From assembly GCF_958298935.1 (NCBI RefSeq), contig NC_084923.1:30162501-30226500 (forward strand): a stretch of 64,000 nt of DNA. The letters are read 5' to 3'. The notes under the pieces are model-generated. The model worked only from the letters and a program-made list of their open reading frames with translations. It ran no database searches and had not been told where the DNA came from. Every line of letters starts with the position of its first letter. The first letter of the stretch is position 1. The translations under genes were made by a program, and so were the position numbers. The stretch is from Phragmites australis (lineage: Eukaryota; Streptophyta; Magnoliopsida; Poales; Poaceae). This document shows positions 34,431 through 44,101 of the stretch, one piece after another.

Positions 34431-36084
34431 GTATGGGACACCATTTACCTGGTTCGGGCCTCGCGGGAGCGGGGGCCCTCGCTGGAGCAGGAGCTCGGCC
34501 GGGGGCCGGGGCTCTTGCTGGAGCCGGTGCCCTAGTTGGTGCCGGGGCTCTCGTGGGCACGGAGGCCCGAGGAGGAGCCCTAGCAGGGGCTCTGACGGGA
34601 CGTCGGTCGACGCCCGGCCGGCGCTCTTGCCGGCTGTCGGGCTCTTGCGGCACCCTGTGAGCAGGGACCTGGATCGGCTCAACGGGAGCGGCCTCGCGCT
34701 TCCTTCTCTTCTTCTTTTCCCGCTTGTCAGAGCGGGAAGAACTTGGCTGGTCGGAGGCGGGGCGAGGAGCATGCCACGCCCTGGCCTCCGCAGCCTTGGC
34801 GCACTTATCGGCCAGTGCGAAGAGTTCCGCGGTGGTCTCAATCTCATGCGTACCTAGCTTTTCGAGCATCCGCTCATCGCGGACGCCCTACTGGAAAGCA
34901 ACAATAACAGCATGGGGGGCCACTCGCAGAATAGTGTTGCGAACCTGGCTGAAGCGCTGTATAAAGCGCCGTAGCGTTTCCCCTTCCTGCTGTTGGACGG
35001 CGTGGAGGTCGCACTCCAAACCGGGGCGCGTAAACGTGCCCTGAAAGTTGGCCACAAACTGGTGGCACAGGTCATCCCAGGAGCTAATAGACCCTGGGGG
35101 TAAGTTCATAAGCCAAGAGCGGGCGGAGCCCCTCAAGGCAACATGAAAATAGTTTGCCATCACCTTTTCGCTGCCTCCAGCCGCTTGGACGGCCGTTGTG
35201 TAGATCTGGAGGAACTCGACGGGGTCGATGGACCCGTCGTACTTCTCCGGCAACTCGGGGCGGAACTTGGAAGGCCACCTGACCCGGCGGAGCTCGGTGG
35301 TGAAGGCACGGCAGCCGGTGCCGTACCCCGCAGCACGAGTAGGGGTCCTGGGTGGCGAGTGACGGCGATCTGGGGATTCCCGGTGGCCTCGGGCCGGGAG
35401 AGAGGAAGCCTGGTCCTCTACCCCAACCCCCTGCCGGGTCTCCCGCTGGCGCTCGAGAGTAACTCGGGCATCCTCGTGGCCCCTCCGCTCGTCAAGGCGC
35501 AAGCAAAGGTCCCGGGCTTCGGACACGGCTAGGGGGACGGCACTCCGCCTGGAGGCCCCTCGGCCCGTGCGGGCGTTGCCCGTTGAGGAGCCGACTCTGG
35601 CGGCACCACGCTGAGAGGTGGTGCGAGGACTCCCGGCCTGCACCTGGCGACGGGCAGTGCCAACCAAAGCGACGACATCTTGGATCCACCGGCCTTTCGG
35701 AGTGTTCGGCGTGGCCTGAACGGGCGGGTGCCTGAGGAGAGCATGCGCTGCAAGCAGCGCGCTCCCTGGGCCGGCCTCGCTGAATGCGAGCCTGCGCCGA
35801 GGTGGCACCCGACGCGGTCCAGAGGCGGACCTAGCGGCCGGGGTCCCGACCTCCTGCTGGGAGTCGGAAAGTGCGTCGGCAGCGGTGGCGGCGGCCCTGA
35901 TGGGCCGAGCGCCTTGATCCCCTTGAGCGGGAAAAACCGCGCACGTGGATGGCGGCTGCTGCTGGAACGCAGCAGCGACTGGGCTCTCTCTGGCGTCGGG
36001 CAGCACTCCGTCACTGGAAGTGGAGCCGGAACGCTGGAGACGGTGCCCACCAGCCATCTTTTCCTGTGGAAAAAAGCGAAACAA
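34411..36084 (-). pseudogene. Tat-1 gag, with an internal TAG and a frameshift to pol
   Basis: Nucleocapsid protein. A likely start is the Met at 36057 (MAGGHRLQRSG); an upstream in-frame Met is at 36084. An Arg/Ser/Pro-rich N-terminal third precedes the retrotransposon gag domain with LPEKYDGSIDPVEFLQIYTT (~35230), YFHVALRGSARSWLMNLP and SWDDLCHQFVANFQGTFTRP (~35060). TAG at 34888-34890 interrupts after AVIVAFQ; the frame continues with GVRDERMLEKLGTHEI and a striking Pro-Ala-Arg low-complexity run (RAPAPARAPAPGRAPAPARA, ~34480-34560). The CCHC-type remnant KWCPIH is at ~34435. One base is lost or gained there before the homology proceeds as TRWHDLTECRTVKGL in the pol frame. Confidence 0.9.
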
Positions 36085-36104
36085 ACAAATCCAGGGATAC
36101 TCCC

Positions 36105-36122
36105 CCCTACCTGGCGCGCCAG
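36105..36122 (-). other. primer binding site of Tat-1
   Basis: Just inside the 5' LTR the minus strand reads TGGCGCGCCAGGTAGGGG. Tat-2 has TGGAGCGCCAGGTAAGGG at the same place (57446 onward), which supports a shared tRNA primer. I cannot name the tRNA with certainty. Confidence 0.75.
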
Positions 36123-36123
36123 C

Positions 36124-37708
36124 TGTCGGGGGATGAACTCCTGTCGCAGGGATCCCAAGAGACCCCTTTTTAGAGATTCGGCCGGGGGGATGATCCTGAA
36201 CGAGCTTGTCTGGGAAATAAATGGGAACGGAAATAAATGCAGTGGCTGGTGGTGGGAGATGATCGACCTAGTGCAAGAAAGATGGATGCACCGGGGTTTA
36301 GACAGGTTCGGGCCGCACGGAGGCGTAACATCCTACTCCTGTGTGAGTGTTATATCTCTCCTTGAGGGGAATTCTTCAAGGATGTATCTGGCTACAGGGG
36401 TGAGCTATCTACAGAGAGCTTGAGGCTCTCATGTTCTAGCTTGGCTTGAGCTTATTTGTGATGTTCTTCGTCTTTTGATCTGGGCTTCGGGTGCTTTCGG
36501 GTTGTCTCTTGAGAGCTTCGGGGGGCCTGAGGAGTCTATTGAGAGCTTCGAGATCTGAGGCGGAATGTCTTTATCTGTTCTCCATCCTTTCCTTTTATAG
36601 GCGCACCGACCCTGACTTATCCCGAATGGGAAAGAGGGGGCGCGAGTGCCAAGGCGCCACGGAGAAAGGCGTCATCATTCCGTCTTAGCGAAGTGACAGG
36701 GGCGGTGGAAAAATGCGGCGTGCATCCGACCACCCGTCATTGTGGATGTCCTCTGGCACCATTAAGGGGGCCCATCGGGCAGCCGCAGAGGTGCCCGGTG
36801 CGCCCACCCTGTCTTGTTCTTCTGCCAGGGCAGGGTGGCAGGCGGAGCGCTTCGATTTTGGCAACGTTATCCCGAGGCACCCGGGTGAAACGGGACGGGA
36901 CCCGTGCATTTAATGGACCCACGCCCCCCCTGCCAGAGCATGGCAGGGTCTGACACTAGGGCGTGGGCAGCTGAGAATGTCAGGATGTCAGGCCACGTGT
37001 GCCTATTAAATGCGGCATTCGGGCCTTTGACTGGCTGACACCCCGACGATGGGACCCTTCGGGTCGTCGGACGATCTTGCGTGAACCTTCGGGGAATCGA
37101 GTCCTTGGGGGCTGCCACGTGCAGCCCCGAGCACTCTCTCCTAAGCACTTGGGGGAGACCTTCGGGGAACCGAGTCCTCGGGGGCTGCCACGTGCAGCCC
37201 CGAGCACTCTTCCGAGCACTTGGGGGAGACCTTCGGGGAACCGAGTCCTCGGGGGCTGCCACGTGCAGCCTCGAGTACTCTCTCCCGAGCACTTGGGGGA
37301 GACCTTCGGGGAACCGAGTCCTCGGGGGCTGCCACGTGCAGCCCCGAGCACTCTCTCCCGAGCACTTGGGTGAGACCTTCGGGGAACCGGGTCAACCGAG
37401 TCCTCGGGGGCTGCCACGTGCAGCCCCGAGTACTCTCTCCCGAGCACTTGGCCGTTTGGATCATCGGGGGACTACAGTACTCGGGGGTAGGCGAGGACCC
37501 TTCCGAGCACTTCCTTCCCGGTACTTGGACTCTGTGGATCATCGGGGAACTAGGGTGCTCGGGAACCAGAGGCGGCGGCCCCGAGCACCTTCTCCCGGGA
37601 CTTAGCTTCTTCTTATCTTGCAGGGCGGACCTCGCGGGATGGTGACGCGTGGCGGATGGCCGGCCCGGTCTCGGGACTCAGGGACCCCTGGTTCCTGATA
37701 CACCGACA
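36124..37708 (-). repeat. Tat-1 5' LTR (1585 bp)
   Basis: Partner of 23601-25186. In the first ~470 bp I count about 12 differences, nearly all single transitions. The TATA motif CTATAAAAGG (minus strand) is at 36591-36600. The ~76 bp G-box repeats are at 37085-37450, with one unit lacking a few bases near 37205. Confidence 0.93.
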
Positions 37709-37713
37709 GGCGT

Positions 37714-37738
37714 CCCACCAAATCATTTTTTAGTAGTG
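37714..37738 (-). repeat. CACTA-1 right terminus, separated from its body by Tat-1
   Basis: The 25 bases after the Tat-1 target duplication end TTTTTTAGTAGTG, the reverse complement of a CACTA terminus. Removing Tat-1 and one GGCGT copy restores continuity with the subterminal array ending at 23600. Confidence 0.85.
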
Positions 37739-37799
37739 TCTGAGCCAGATGTGAGAGCAAACAGATAAGGCTAGACGTGAGGACTGAGCCGACGAGCCA

Positions 37800-38091
37800 A
37801 AATTGTATTGGAGGCGAATTTCGGGTCTAGACACATTAGTGCCGGTTGGGGGCTTGACCCGGCACTGATATGTACTATCGGCATCGGATCGTGGCTGGAA
37901 CCGGCACTAAAGTATCAGTACAGGTTCCAGCCATGAATCTGTACTGATAGTCCTTTTCAGTACCAATTCTTAGCGGCTCACTCATTTTTCGCGCGCGGGA
38001 GATCAAGAACCGGCACTGATACATCTTCAATCGTGGTTTTTGCACAATCGGCACTGATAGGGCACTACTTATGACCAGTTTTGTAGTAGTG
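37800..38091. mobile_element. CACTA-2: terminal fragment of a second CACTA family
   Basis: The right end TTTTGTAGTAGTG (38079-38091) is preceded by six or more copies of '(a/c)ccggcactgata' or its complement. The same subterminal motif and a similar terminus are found in CACTA-3 (47266-51778). The left terminus is not visible, so this is a fragment or a degraded miniature copy. No coding. Confidence 0.75.
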
Positions 38092-38544
38092 GATATCCAT
38101 GTATAAATAGCAATATCTTTATTCTCTTGTTTGAGAAACGTGGATCCCAATTTCCACATAAACATTGAGGAGCAACAAAATATCGGCATGCTAGTTATTT
38201 CTTGGTGGGGTCACACCTCGGCATGGCCGTAGGTCTAGACGAGCATAGATGAGATCTCAGCCATGGCTTTCAGAGGTGTCGAATTGACTAACGATTATTC
38301 TTGGCTGATGGTGGTGTGCTCAGGATGACAAGGACGGAGAAGCTAAATGTGGCAACAGGTCAGATCAAAGGCGAATGGAGCTAAAACACACTCGACCTAA
38401 AACCCAAGATCTCAAACCCGATCTGGCCCCAAAATTATTACCGGGTGCAAATTCACTCCCACCCCCGACCCCAATGGGGATCCGAGCCTCAACGAGGGAC
38501 CTGAGACCCGGGACTCGACGGTGTTCTTCGGAAGTTTTTGCTCC

Positions 38545-38990
38545 CAGCTAGCATTGGGGATGGATGGATCGACCGGACGACCGACGTTGGGGATCGGTCA
38601 CACAGCTGGATGCCGCCCTCACCCTCCTCATCTCTGCTCCTGGCTGACGTTGGGGACGAATGGATGGATCGACCAGGAGGCCAACATTGGGGATCCGCCG
38701 GGCGACTGGCATTGGGAAGCGCTGAGGGAGAGGGAGGAGGCCGACAGCCGCGCGCTACCCTTGCCCTCCTCGTCTCCACTCCTGGTCGGCGTTGGGGATG
38801 GATGGGTGGATTGGTCGGGCAGCCAGCATTAGGGAGCGCCGAGTGCAGCACGGGAGAGGGAGGAGACCAACAACCGCACACCGCCCTCACCCTCCTCGTC
38901 TCGGCTCCCGGTCGGAGCTAGGACGGATGGATGGATGGATCAGCCGGGCGGTTGGCATTGGGGAGCACTGCATGGGAGAGGGAGGAGGTA
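38545..38990. repeat. degenerate ~100-140 bp tandem repeat (ttggggatggatggatcgacc core)
   Basis: Four units start near 38551, 38648, 38787 and 38914, each with 'gttggggatggatggat' followed by 'gaccgg..gccagcattggg' and a 'ccctcaccctcctcgtctc' block. It is GC-rich and open in several frames, but codon structure is absent. The origin is unclear. It could be the internal minisatellite of a non-autonomous transposon. Confidence 0.75.
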
Positions 38991-39134
38991 GCCGGGGCAG
39001 TAAGAGCTTACCAGTTGAGGCCCCTGTTTCAGGGAGGGAGGAACTCACTGGTTCGGTTGGGAGCGTAGCACCTACAAGCGGCGGCGGCACCGAATGCCTG
39101 ATGGCTAATGTGGGGCTGCCGGCTGCATGCTAGG

Positions 39135-39640
39135 TTTTGCAATGTGAGCTAGGGTTTGCGGGTGGGCTGAAATGCGGAAGCATGGCTAGACTGGATCAAA
39201 CTGCACTACGTGTAACATCTTAAGTAACTTGTGGGTATCCCCGAGTGAAATTTTGAATCTAAACCTGATCTGACTCATTTCAAGTATACGACCCAACCTA
39301 TAAAAAAAAAGACTAAAATCTAGACCCGTCAAATACAAGACCCGTTGGTAACCAAACCACGCATGTGCTGGCCCTCCCAGAAACTAAAACCAATAGGAAA
39401 AAGTCACGTAATGGGAATAGGTAGCGGGCGCAGCATCCTATTGGGTAGCAGTAGCACTACTCTAACAATAAAATCGGACCGCATGTTTCACGTACTTTCA
39501 TGGATATTGTTTCATAATACTGCTTCTGCGCCACCACACGCATTAGCAGACTGAATGGCACAAATAAAACAAGATAAAGTCTGAATTCTGAGCGTGCAGC
39601 GTCAACGATCCCGTCCGTACGCCTCAGCAACTATCCGACG
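39135..39640. other. unassigned stretch
   Basis: About 500 bp without a gene, terminus or repeat that I can identify. Confidence 0.4.
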
Positions 39641-39649
39641 ATAGGTGCT

Positions 39650-41380
39650 GATGGTCATTATGAGCATGTGGAGCCAGCACCGCTACTATAAGATTATTGA
39701 AAGCAGATAATATATTATATATGATTTCTTAAGATCTATTATAAATTAAATATTTTAAACGGTTTCTATGATAAATGTGTTTGTAACAAGCTATGTGTCT
39801 AGATATAAATGAACTTATCTATAATTTTTATAAATCCGTTTGTTTTTATCATGCAGATACATACGATTTTTAGAAAAAATCGTCTGTAATAAGATTACAA
39901 ACGATTTCTTATAAGATCTGTCAGTGTCTAGTTAGTAGACACAGATAGATTTTATAAACATCCGTTTATATTTAAAGATCCTTGAATATTTTCAAATTTG
40001 ATCGACCGTCTTTTGGTTTCCAACACACACAAACTGCTCAACTCTCGAGACTCAATCCCTCGTCTCTCCTCAATATAAAGTGAAGACGAGTGTTTTTCTT
40101 TCTCACTCACCATATCTAAGTGCATTAAGAACCAAGAAGTACTCTGCGTCCTCACTCGTCATCTACATCGAAGAAGCTATATCTCAGCGGGGGTCCAATC
40201 CCTTTTATTACACCGAGGTGAATGTCATATGATTTATTTCACTGCACCATGGTTTTTATTGCTTTGATCTGTGCAACTGATGGCACAATCTTGTTTCTGT
40301 CGTAAGCTGCAATGGCGCAATTCACAATAATTAGGAGGAGACAAAATGGCAAACTTTGGCGTCGACTTCGTCCATGTGGTGTTCATCTTCTACGCTATTG
40401 TAAAGGCCCCCTCCATCGACTCTATGTATGCTATCAACCGTGTTCTCCATTCGGTTATACCGGATGAAAATTTCTCCATTGTTGTTTGTTAGAATGTAGA
40501 TATTTTTGTTAACTACAAGACATGCTTGAATGCACATTTCTTGCTAAACTATGGCTGACGGTTTGGCAGCAAGCAGTCTGGTTCTGGCTAATGCATGAGA
40601 TTGTTAAAGTGCAGCTAGATTCGAATGACTATAAGCTGCTAATTGAAGATGATTCTTAGGTTGATATTGTGCTAAAATGCAGGAGGTTTAGATGATGTCT
40701 ATTATCTAATCTTTTTGAAAGACAGCGTAGATCAACCAAAGTTTGTCGATCACATTTTGTCTCTTAGGAAGAAAATGTTGCTATGATGTCAATCATTTCA
40801 TCCTTTTGGAATACGGAGTCGATCGACCAATAATAATATATAGCTAGCTAGGATTTTGTGTTTTGAATAATATGTGATTTTGTATCTGTGTAATGTTCTT
40901 AAACTTTGTGATATATATGTAAATATCTATGTTGTGTGTTCAGAATAATGTGTGATCAATGTTATGAACAATATGTGATCGACATTCTGAACTATATATC
41001 AATGTGTTTAATTTGATTAAAGTTTGTATCTGTGTGACCCTTTCCCTCATAAGTAAATTTGCTTCCTAGCTCTCAGTCAGGAAGCAAATTTGAAAGGAAG
41101 ATACAGACGGTTTTTTTAAATAATCCATCTATGACAATAAATACATATGGGTACAAACAAAACCCATCTGTGACTCTTAGTTATCACAGATAGATTTAAA
41201 AAAATACCATTTGTGACTCTTACTATGCACAGACGGTTATTTGGAAAATCCGTCTGTGTATGTGTATTGCAGACGGTTTTGAAACCGTTTGTAATAAGCT
41301 CGATATTACAGATATTTTTGTATGGATAAAACCTATAATCGTATGTGATATGGTTTAAAGTTTGTGTATAAATACCCATC
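39650..41380. mobile_element. probable non-autonomous CACTA-like element
   Basis: Two arrays of 'aaatccgtctgtaata'-type motifs in opposing orientation, at about 39720-39980 and 41100-41335, flank ~1.1 kb of AT-rich non-coding DNA. This is the layout of CACTA subterminal regions. I could not pair clear CACTA termini or a 3 bp duplication, so the limits are approximate and another DNA-transposon class is possible. Confidence 0.5.
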
Positions 41381-42320
41381 CTAGGATAGTGCACCAACAA
41401 TCAAACTTAATATGAACATTCTCCATCCATCACACGTGAAGCAACTAGATGTGTAACCCACGACCCATACACCTTTGTCACCTGTTTTTATCCTCTACTT
41501 CCTTTGCTTTTGACCATTCCTCGTGTCTCTCTTACTCATGCGTGCACACACAAGGGAGTTGGGCAAGTGATGTCGTGAAGGAGGAGAGGAGGGAGATGCT
41601 ACGGAGGTGTTCTAGCAGTGGAGTGCCACCTCTGACAGAGAGTAGCCCCGAGTTGCACGAGAGATGAATGACATCACGGTGAGTTGCACGAGAAACAACA
41701 TGTCGGCAAGTAGGAATTCTACGATGGAGAACAATGCAGAGATAGATGTCCAAGGATGGCGGAGACCAAGGAGGATGCGGTGCCCACCGTGAGCATCTGG
41801 AGGCACTTTGTGAGGGGCTCCTACATGCTCCACAAGGCAGTTGAGGGTGGAGAGGAGGCAAAAAAAATTTAGCAAATTCCCTTATATTTGGTTCTGTAAT
41901 GTGTATGAGATTTTTCCTCAAGTTGCTTCTGTGTTTTACTTTTTGCTTGCAAAAAAGCAAATACTTGCCTGTAATCTGTACCAATTTCCTTATGATATTA
42001 TGGTGTTTTCTCAGATTTTATTTTGAATAATATTGCTTTTAAATATGTTATAGATTCTCATGAAGTTATTGAAATTTGCTTATGAGATTAAGATGATTTG
42101 CCTACCAGTTTCTAGTTGTGAAGTGACAAACCAAGATTTTTTTTTTTTTGGTTTTTCTATATGTTTGACGATGGTGTAACCTTGAAGGTGGAATTTACGA
42201 TATTAAAAAAAATATCGGCCATGAGAACCAACATGGTTTTTAATCCATGGTTTAGTTCACACGCAGTTATGATTTTTGCTTAAAATTTGGAATATATCAA
42301 TCCGGTTTGCTTACACATGG
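41381..42320. other. unassigned stretch left of the Pack-MULE
   Basis: No supported gene. A T13 run lies at ~42136. Short open frames show no recognisable motif. Confidence 0.4.
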
Positions 42321-42329
42321 TTCTATTTT

Positions 42330-43747
42330 GGGATAATCCCTTCCATGCCATTGGAAACTTTCCATATCCCGAATATGCGACTAGAAACTGGCTAATCCTG
42401 TAGGTGTCATGATTCTTAAATTTAATGACCGAAAATGCCACTATCGTCAGTTCTGCTAGGGTGGACCGTTAGTCAAACTTCAAAATACCTATCCTACTCT
42501 TGCCTCCTCCTTCAACCATTCGTTTGTTGTGTCTTGATTGGTGGCTACACATCCAGGCTTAGCCTCAGCATGCGAGGTGACAGGGAGTAGGGCGGCGGCG
42601 CTCGGGTGCAGCTGGGAGAGCCGGATCCAGGTGTGGGTTGCCCCTTGGTGTGGCCACTAGGGTTGCAGCGCGGCCCCCCAAATGCGGCGTGACTGCTTGG
42701 TTGCGTGGGTGTTGCTCGGGCAGCGGGTGAAGGAGAGCACTGCAGAGGAGCGTGCTGCACCTGCATGGGGCAGCGGGTGGGGCGGAAATAGCACTTGCGC
42801 ATGCACGCGAACCCATCTGAGGGGTCCCTGACTGTGGGGCCTGACCGGAATAAGGCTGACGGCAAGTGGGGTGTCACGACGGAGCTTGGTGTGTGAGGAC
42901 GAGTGAGTCGCTGACAGGCGGAGGGCCAACCAACACATGCAAAAGGCATTGGGTGACCCTACGGAGCTCACCATGGGCTTGATCAGACAAATGAGTAGCA
43001 GAGAGGCGGTACAACCTTGGAGAGGCAGGAAAACTTGTCAGTGTCAAAAAAGAACATGGCTCGCGACTCGATGACGCTCAGTCTTGGCAGGATTCAGTCG
43101 AAGGAGCGTCGTGTGACCTCCTCCTTATCTCCTCGAGGCTCAGACGTGTCGGATTTGGGTTTGTGCTTGTGGGTTTTGGCAGGCAGCACAGTGGGTTTAG
43201 CAGTGACGTGCAACTGCTGTGAAGGACATGCTCGGCCATGCCGAGGAGCTGGAAGGAGTCGCTACTCATCTTAGCCTCAAAGAGTCCCATGTTGGACATG
43301 GCGGCGGTGGCCTAGATCCACACGTGCAGCCAAGGCTCGCTAATCCTCTGCTCGACCTCAGAGAAGAAGTCGTCGGTCCAATCCACCGCCATCTCCGAAT
43401 GCAGCACACCGGTGTCAACCAGCAGCAAGATGAGGTACCCACCAACAATGAGCCCTAGCGGGAGGGGCAAATCTTGGGGACGGCAAGCACGGTGAGGACG
43501 ATGCAATCGGCAGCATCTCAGAGCAGATGAGGAAGAGACAGAGAATAGATGAAGAAGTTATTGACATGTGGGTCATAAGGGCAATATGGTCTTTTCACAT
43601 ATCCATCACAACTTAACTACCAGAAAATGGTTAAAAATAGCATTTCTGGGTCTAAAGTTTAAGAAGAGTGGCACCTAAAGTATTAGCCAGTTTTTAGTGG
43701 CTTTTTAGGATTGGGCAACTTTCCAATGGTATAAAAGAAACTGTCCC
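42330..43747. mobile_element. Pack-MULE: Mutator-like element carrying a gene fragment (TSD TTCTATTTT)
   Basis: 1418 bp with long terminal inverted repeats. The left begins GGGATAATCCCTTCCATGCC and the right, complemented, begins GGGACAGTTTCTTTTATACC. Both continue with CATTGGAAA, then a shared AAACTGGCTAAT block at about +75 and TAGGTG(C/T)CA beyond. It is flanked by an exact 9 bp direct repeat TTCTATTTT (42321-42329 and 43748-43756), the hallmark size for Mutator elements. The arms are AT-rich and the interior (42545-43510) is GC-rich and gene-like. No transposase is present, so it is non-autonomous. It lies 355 bp upstream of the start codon of the CoA-ligase-like gene. Confidence 0.9.
43225..43490 (-). 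pseudogene. captured fragment of a polyamine/amino-acid transporter gene (PUT/LAT type)
   Basis: Inside the Pack-MULE, the minus strand encodes VDWTDDFFSEV...EPWLHVWI, a TAG (43312-43314), then ATAAMSNMGLFEAKMSSDS and FQLLGMAEH in the same frame. This closely resembles the plant polyamine/L-type amino-acid transporter segment between membrane helices, where the family has W-I-Q-A-A-A-A-x-S-N-M-G and E-M-S-S-D-S-Y-Q-L-L-G-M-A-E. The stop replaces the family Gln (CAG to TAG). Hydrophobic sequence (LPLGLIVGGYLILLLVDTG) precedes it. Only this segment is present, so it cannot encode a transporter. I infer the donor family from the motif; a search would confirm it. Confidence 0.8.
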
Positions 43748-43936
43748 TTCTATTTTTGCTTGTGAATCTGTTCTGTTTTTCTTACAACTTTTCAAGCAGT
43801 TGCTTACATGCCTGATGTGCACAAGGGGAAGAATTTATGGTTTTATTGTCAATTTTTTGCTTCATTTTTGCCACATAGTAAAAGATTGCAAAAATTAAAT
43901 GCTAGAAATCTACAGACCAAACTTTACTAAATATGG

Positions 43937-43960
43937 ATGTACATGCTATAGCATGTACAT
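43937..43960. promoter_or_regulatory. 24 bp perfect palindrome upstream of the CoA-ligase-like gene
   Basis: Arms ATGTACATGCTA and its complement meet without a spacer, about 140 bp upstream of the ATG. It nests CATGTACATG-like motifs. It could be a dimeric transcription-factor site in the proximal promoter or 5' UTR. A function is inferred from position only. Confidence 0.45.
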
Positions 43961-44101
43961 GCAGGTGTTAGCACAATCCAATCCATTGCCAGTTCCATTT
44001 CCTCAAAAGAAAAGGAAAAAAATCACGCATCCCCATTTCCCAAAAGCTAGGTCGCTACTGCCTGCCGCGGCGCAAACGAGCGTGCTCGCGCTGCCGTGTC
44101 C

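Larger units (their letters stand above)
23601..37708 (-). mobile_element. Tat-1: complete Tat-lineage Ty3 retrotransposon with antisense ORF (TSD GGCGT)
   Basis: Near-identical LTRs (23601-25186 and 36124-37708) start TGTCGGGGGATG and end CACCGACA. They are flanked by GGCGT at 23596-23600 and 37709-37713. From the right: 5' LTR, primer site, gag and pol (protease, RT, RNase H, integrase) on the minus strand; a non-coding spacer; then an additional ORF on the opposite strand before the polypurine tract and 3' LTR. An antisense additional ORF next to the 3' LTR is a known feature of the Tat lineage (e.g. Grande and RIRE2-like elements). By eye the LTRs differ by about 2%, mostly transitions, so the insertion is fairly recent. 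Premature stops in gag-pol make this copy non-autonomous. Confidence 0.93.
15690..37738 (-). mobile_element. CACTA-1: large CACTA (En/Spm-type) DNA transposon, minus orientation, with nested insertions
   Basis: The right terminus reads ...TTTTTTAGTAGTG (to 37738), i.e. CACTACTAAAAAA from the element's 5' end. Subterminal copies of 'acagacggctc'/'gagccatctgt' occur on both sides (15700-15840 and 23215-23600), and a tnp2-type transposase lies between them on the minus strand. Two insertions lie within it: a solo LTR (17063-20205) and Tat-1 (23601-37708). Without them the element would be about 4.8 kb. I could not find the left CACTA terminus, so the left limit given is only the outermost subterminal repeat. 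The transposase is broken, so the copy is inactive. Confidence 0.8.

Noticed and set aside
38489..39133. Overlapping ORFs of 103-133 codons
   Set aside because: They follow the ~130 bp tandem repeat in multiple frames, with no codon-level structure.
42545..42949. 134-codon minus-strand frame in the Pack-MULE core
   Set aside because: No recognisable domain. It may be a second captured fragment, but I cannot support a gene.
44096..44101. GTG six bases upstream of the ATG as start of the CoA-ligase-like gene
   Set aside because: Plant nuclear genes start at ATG. The first in-frame ATG at 44102 gives a normal family N-terminus.
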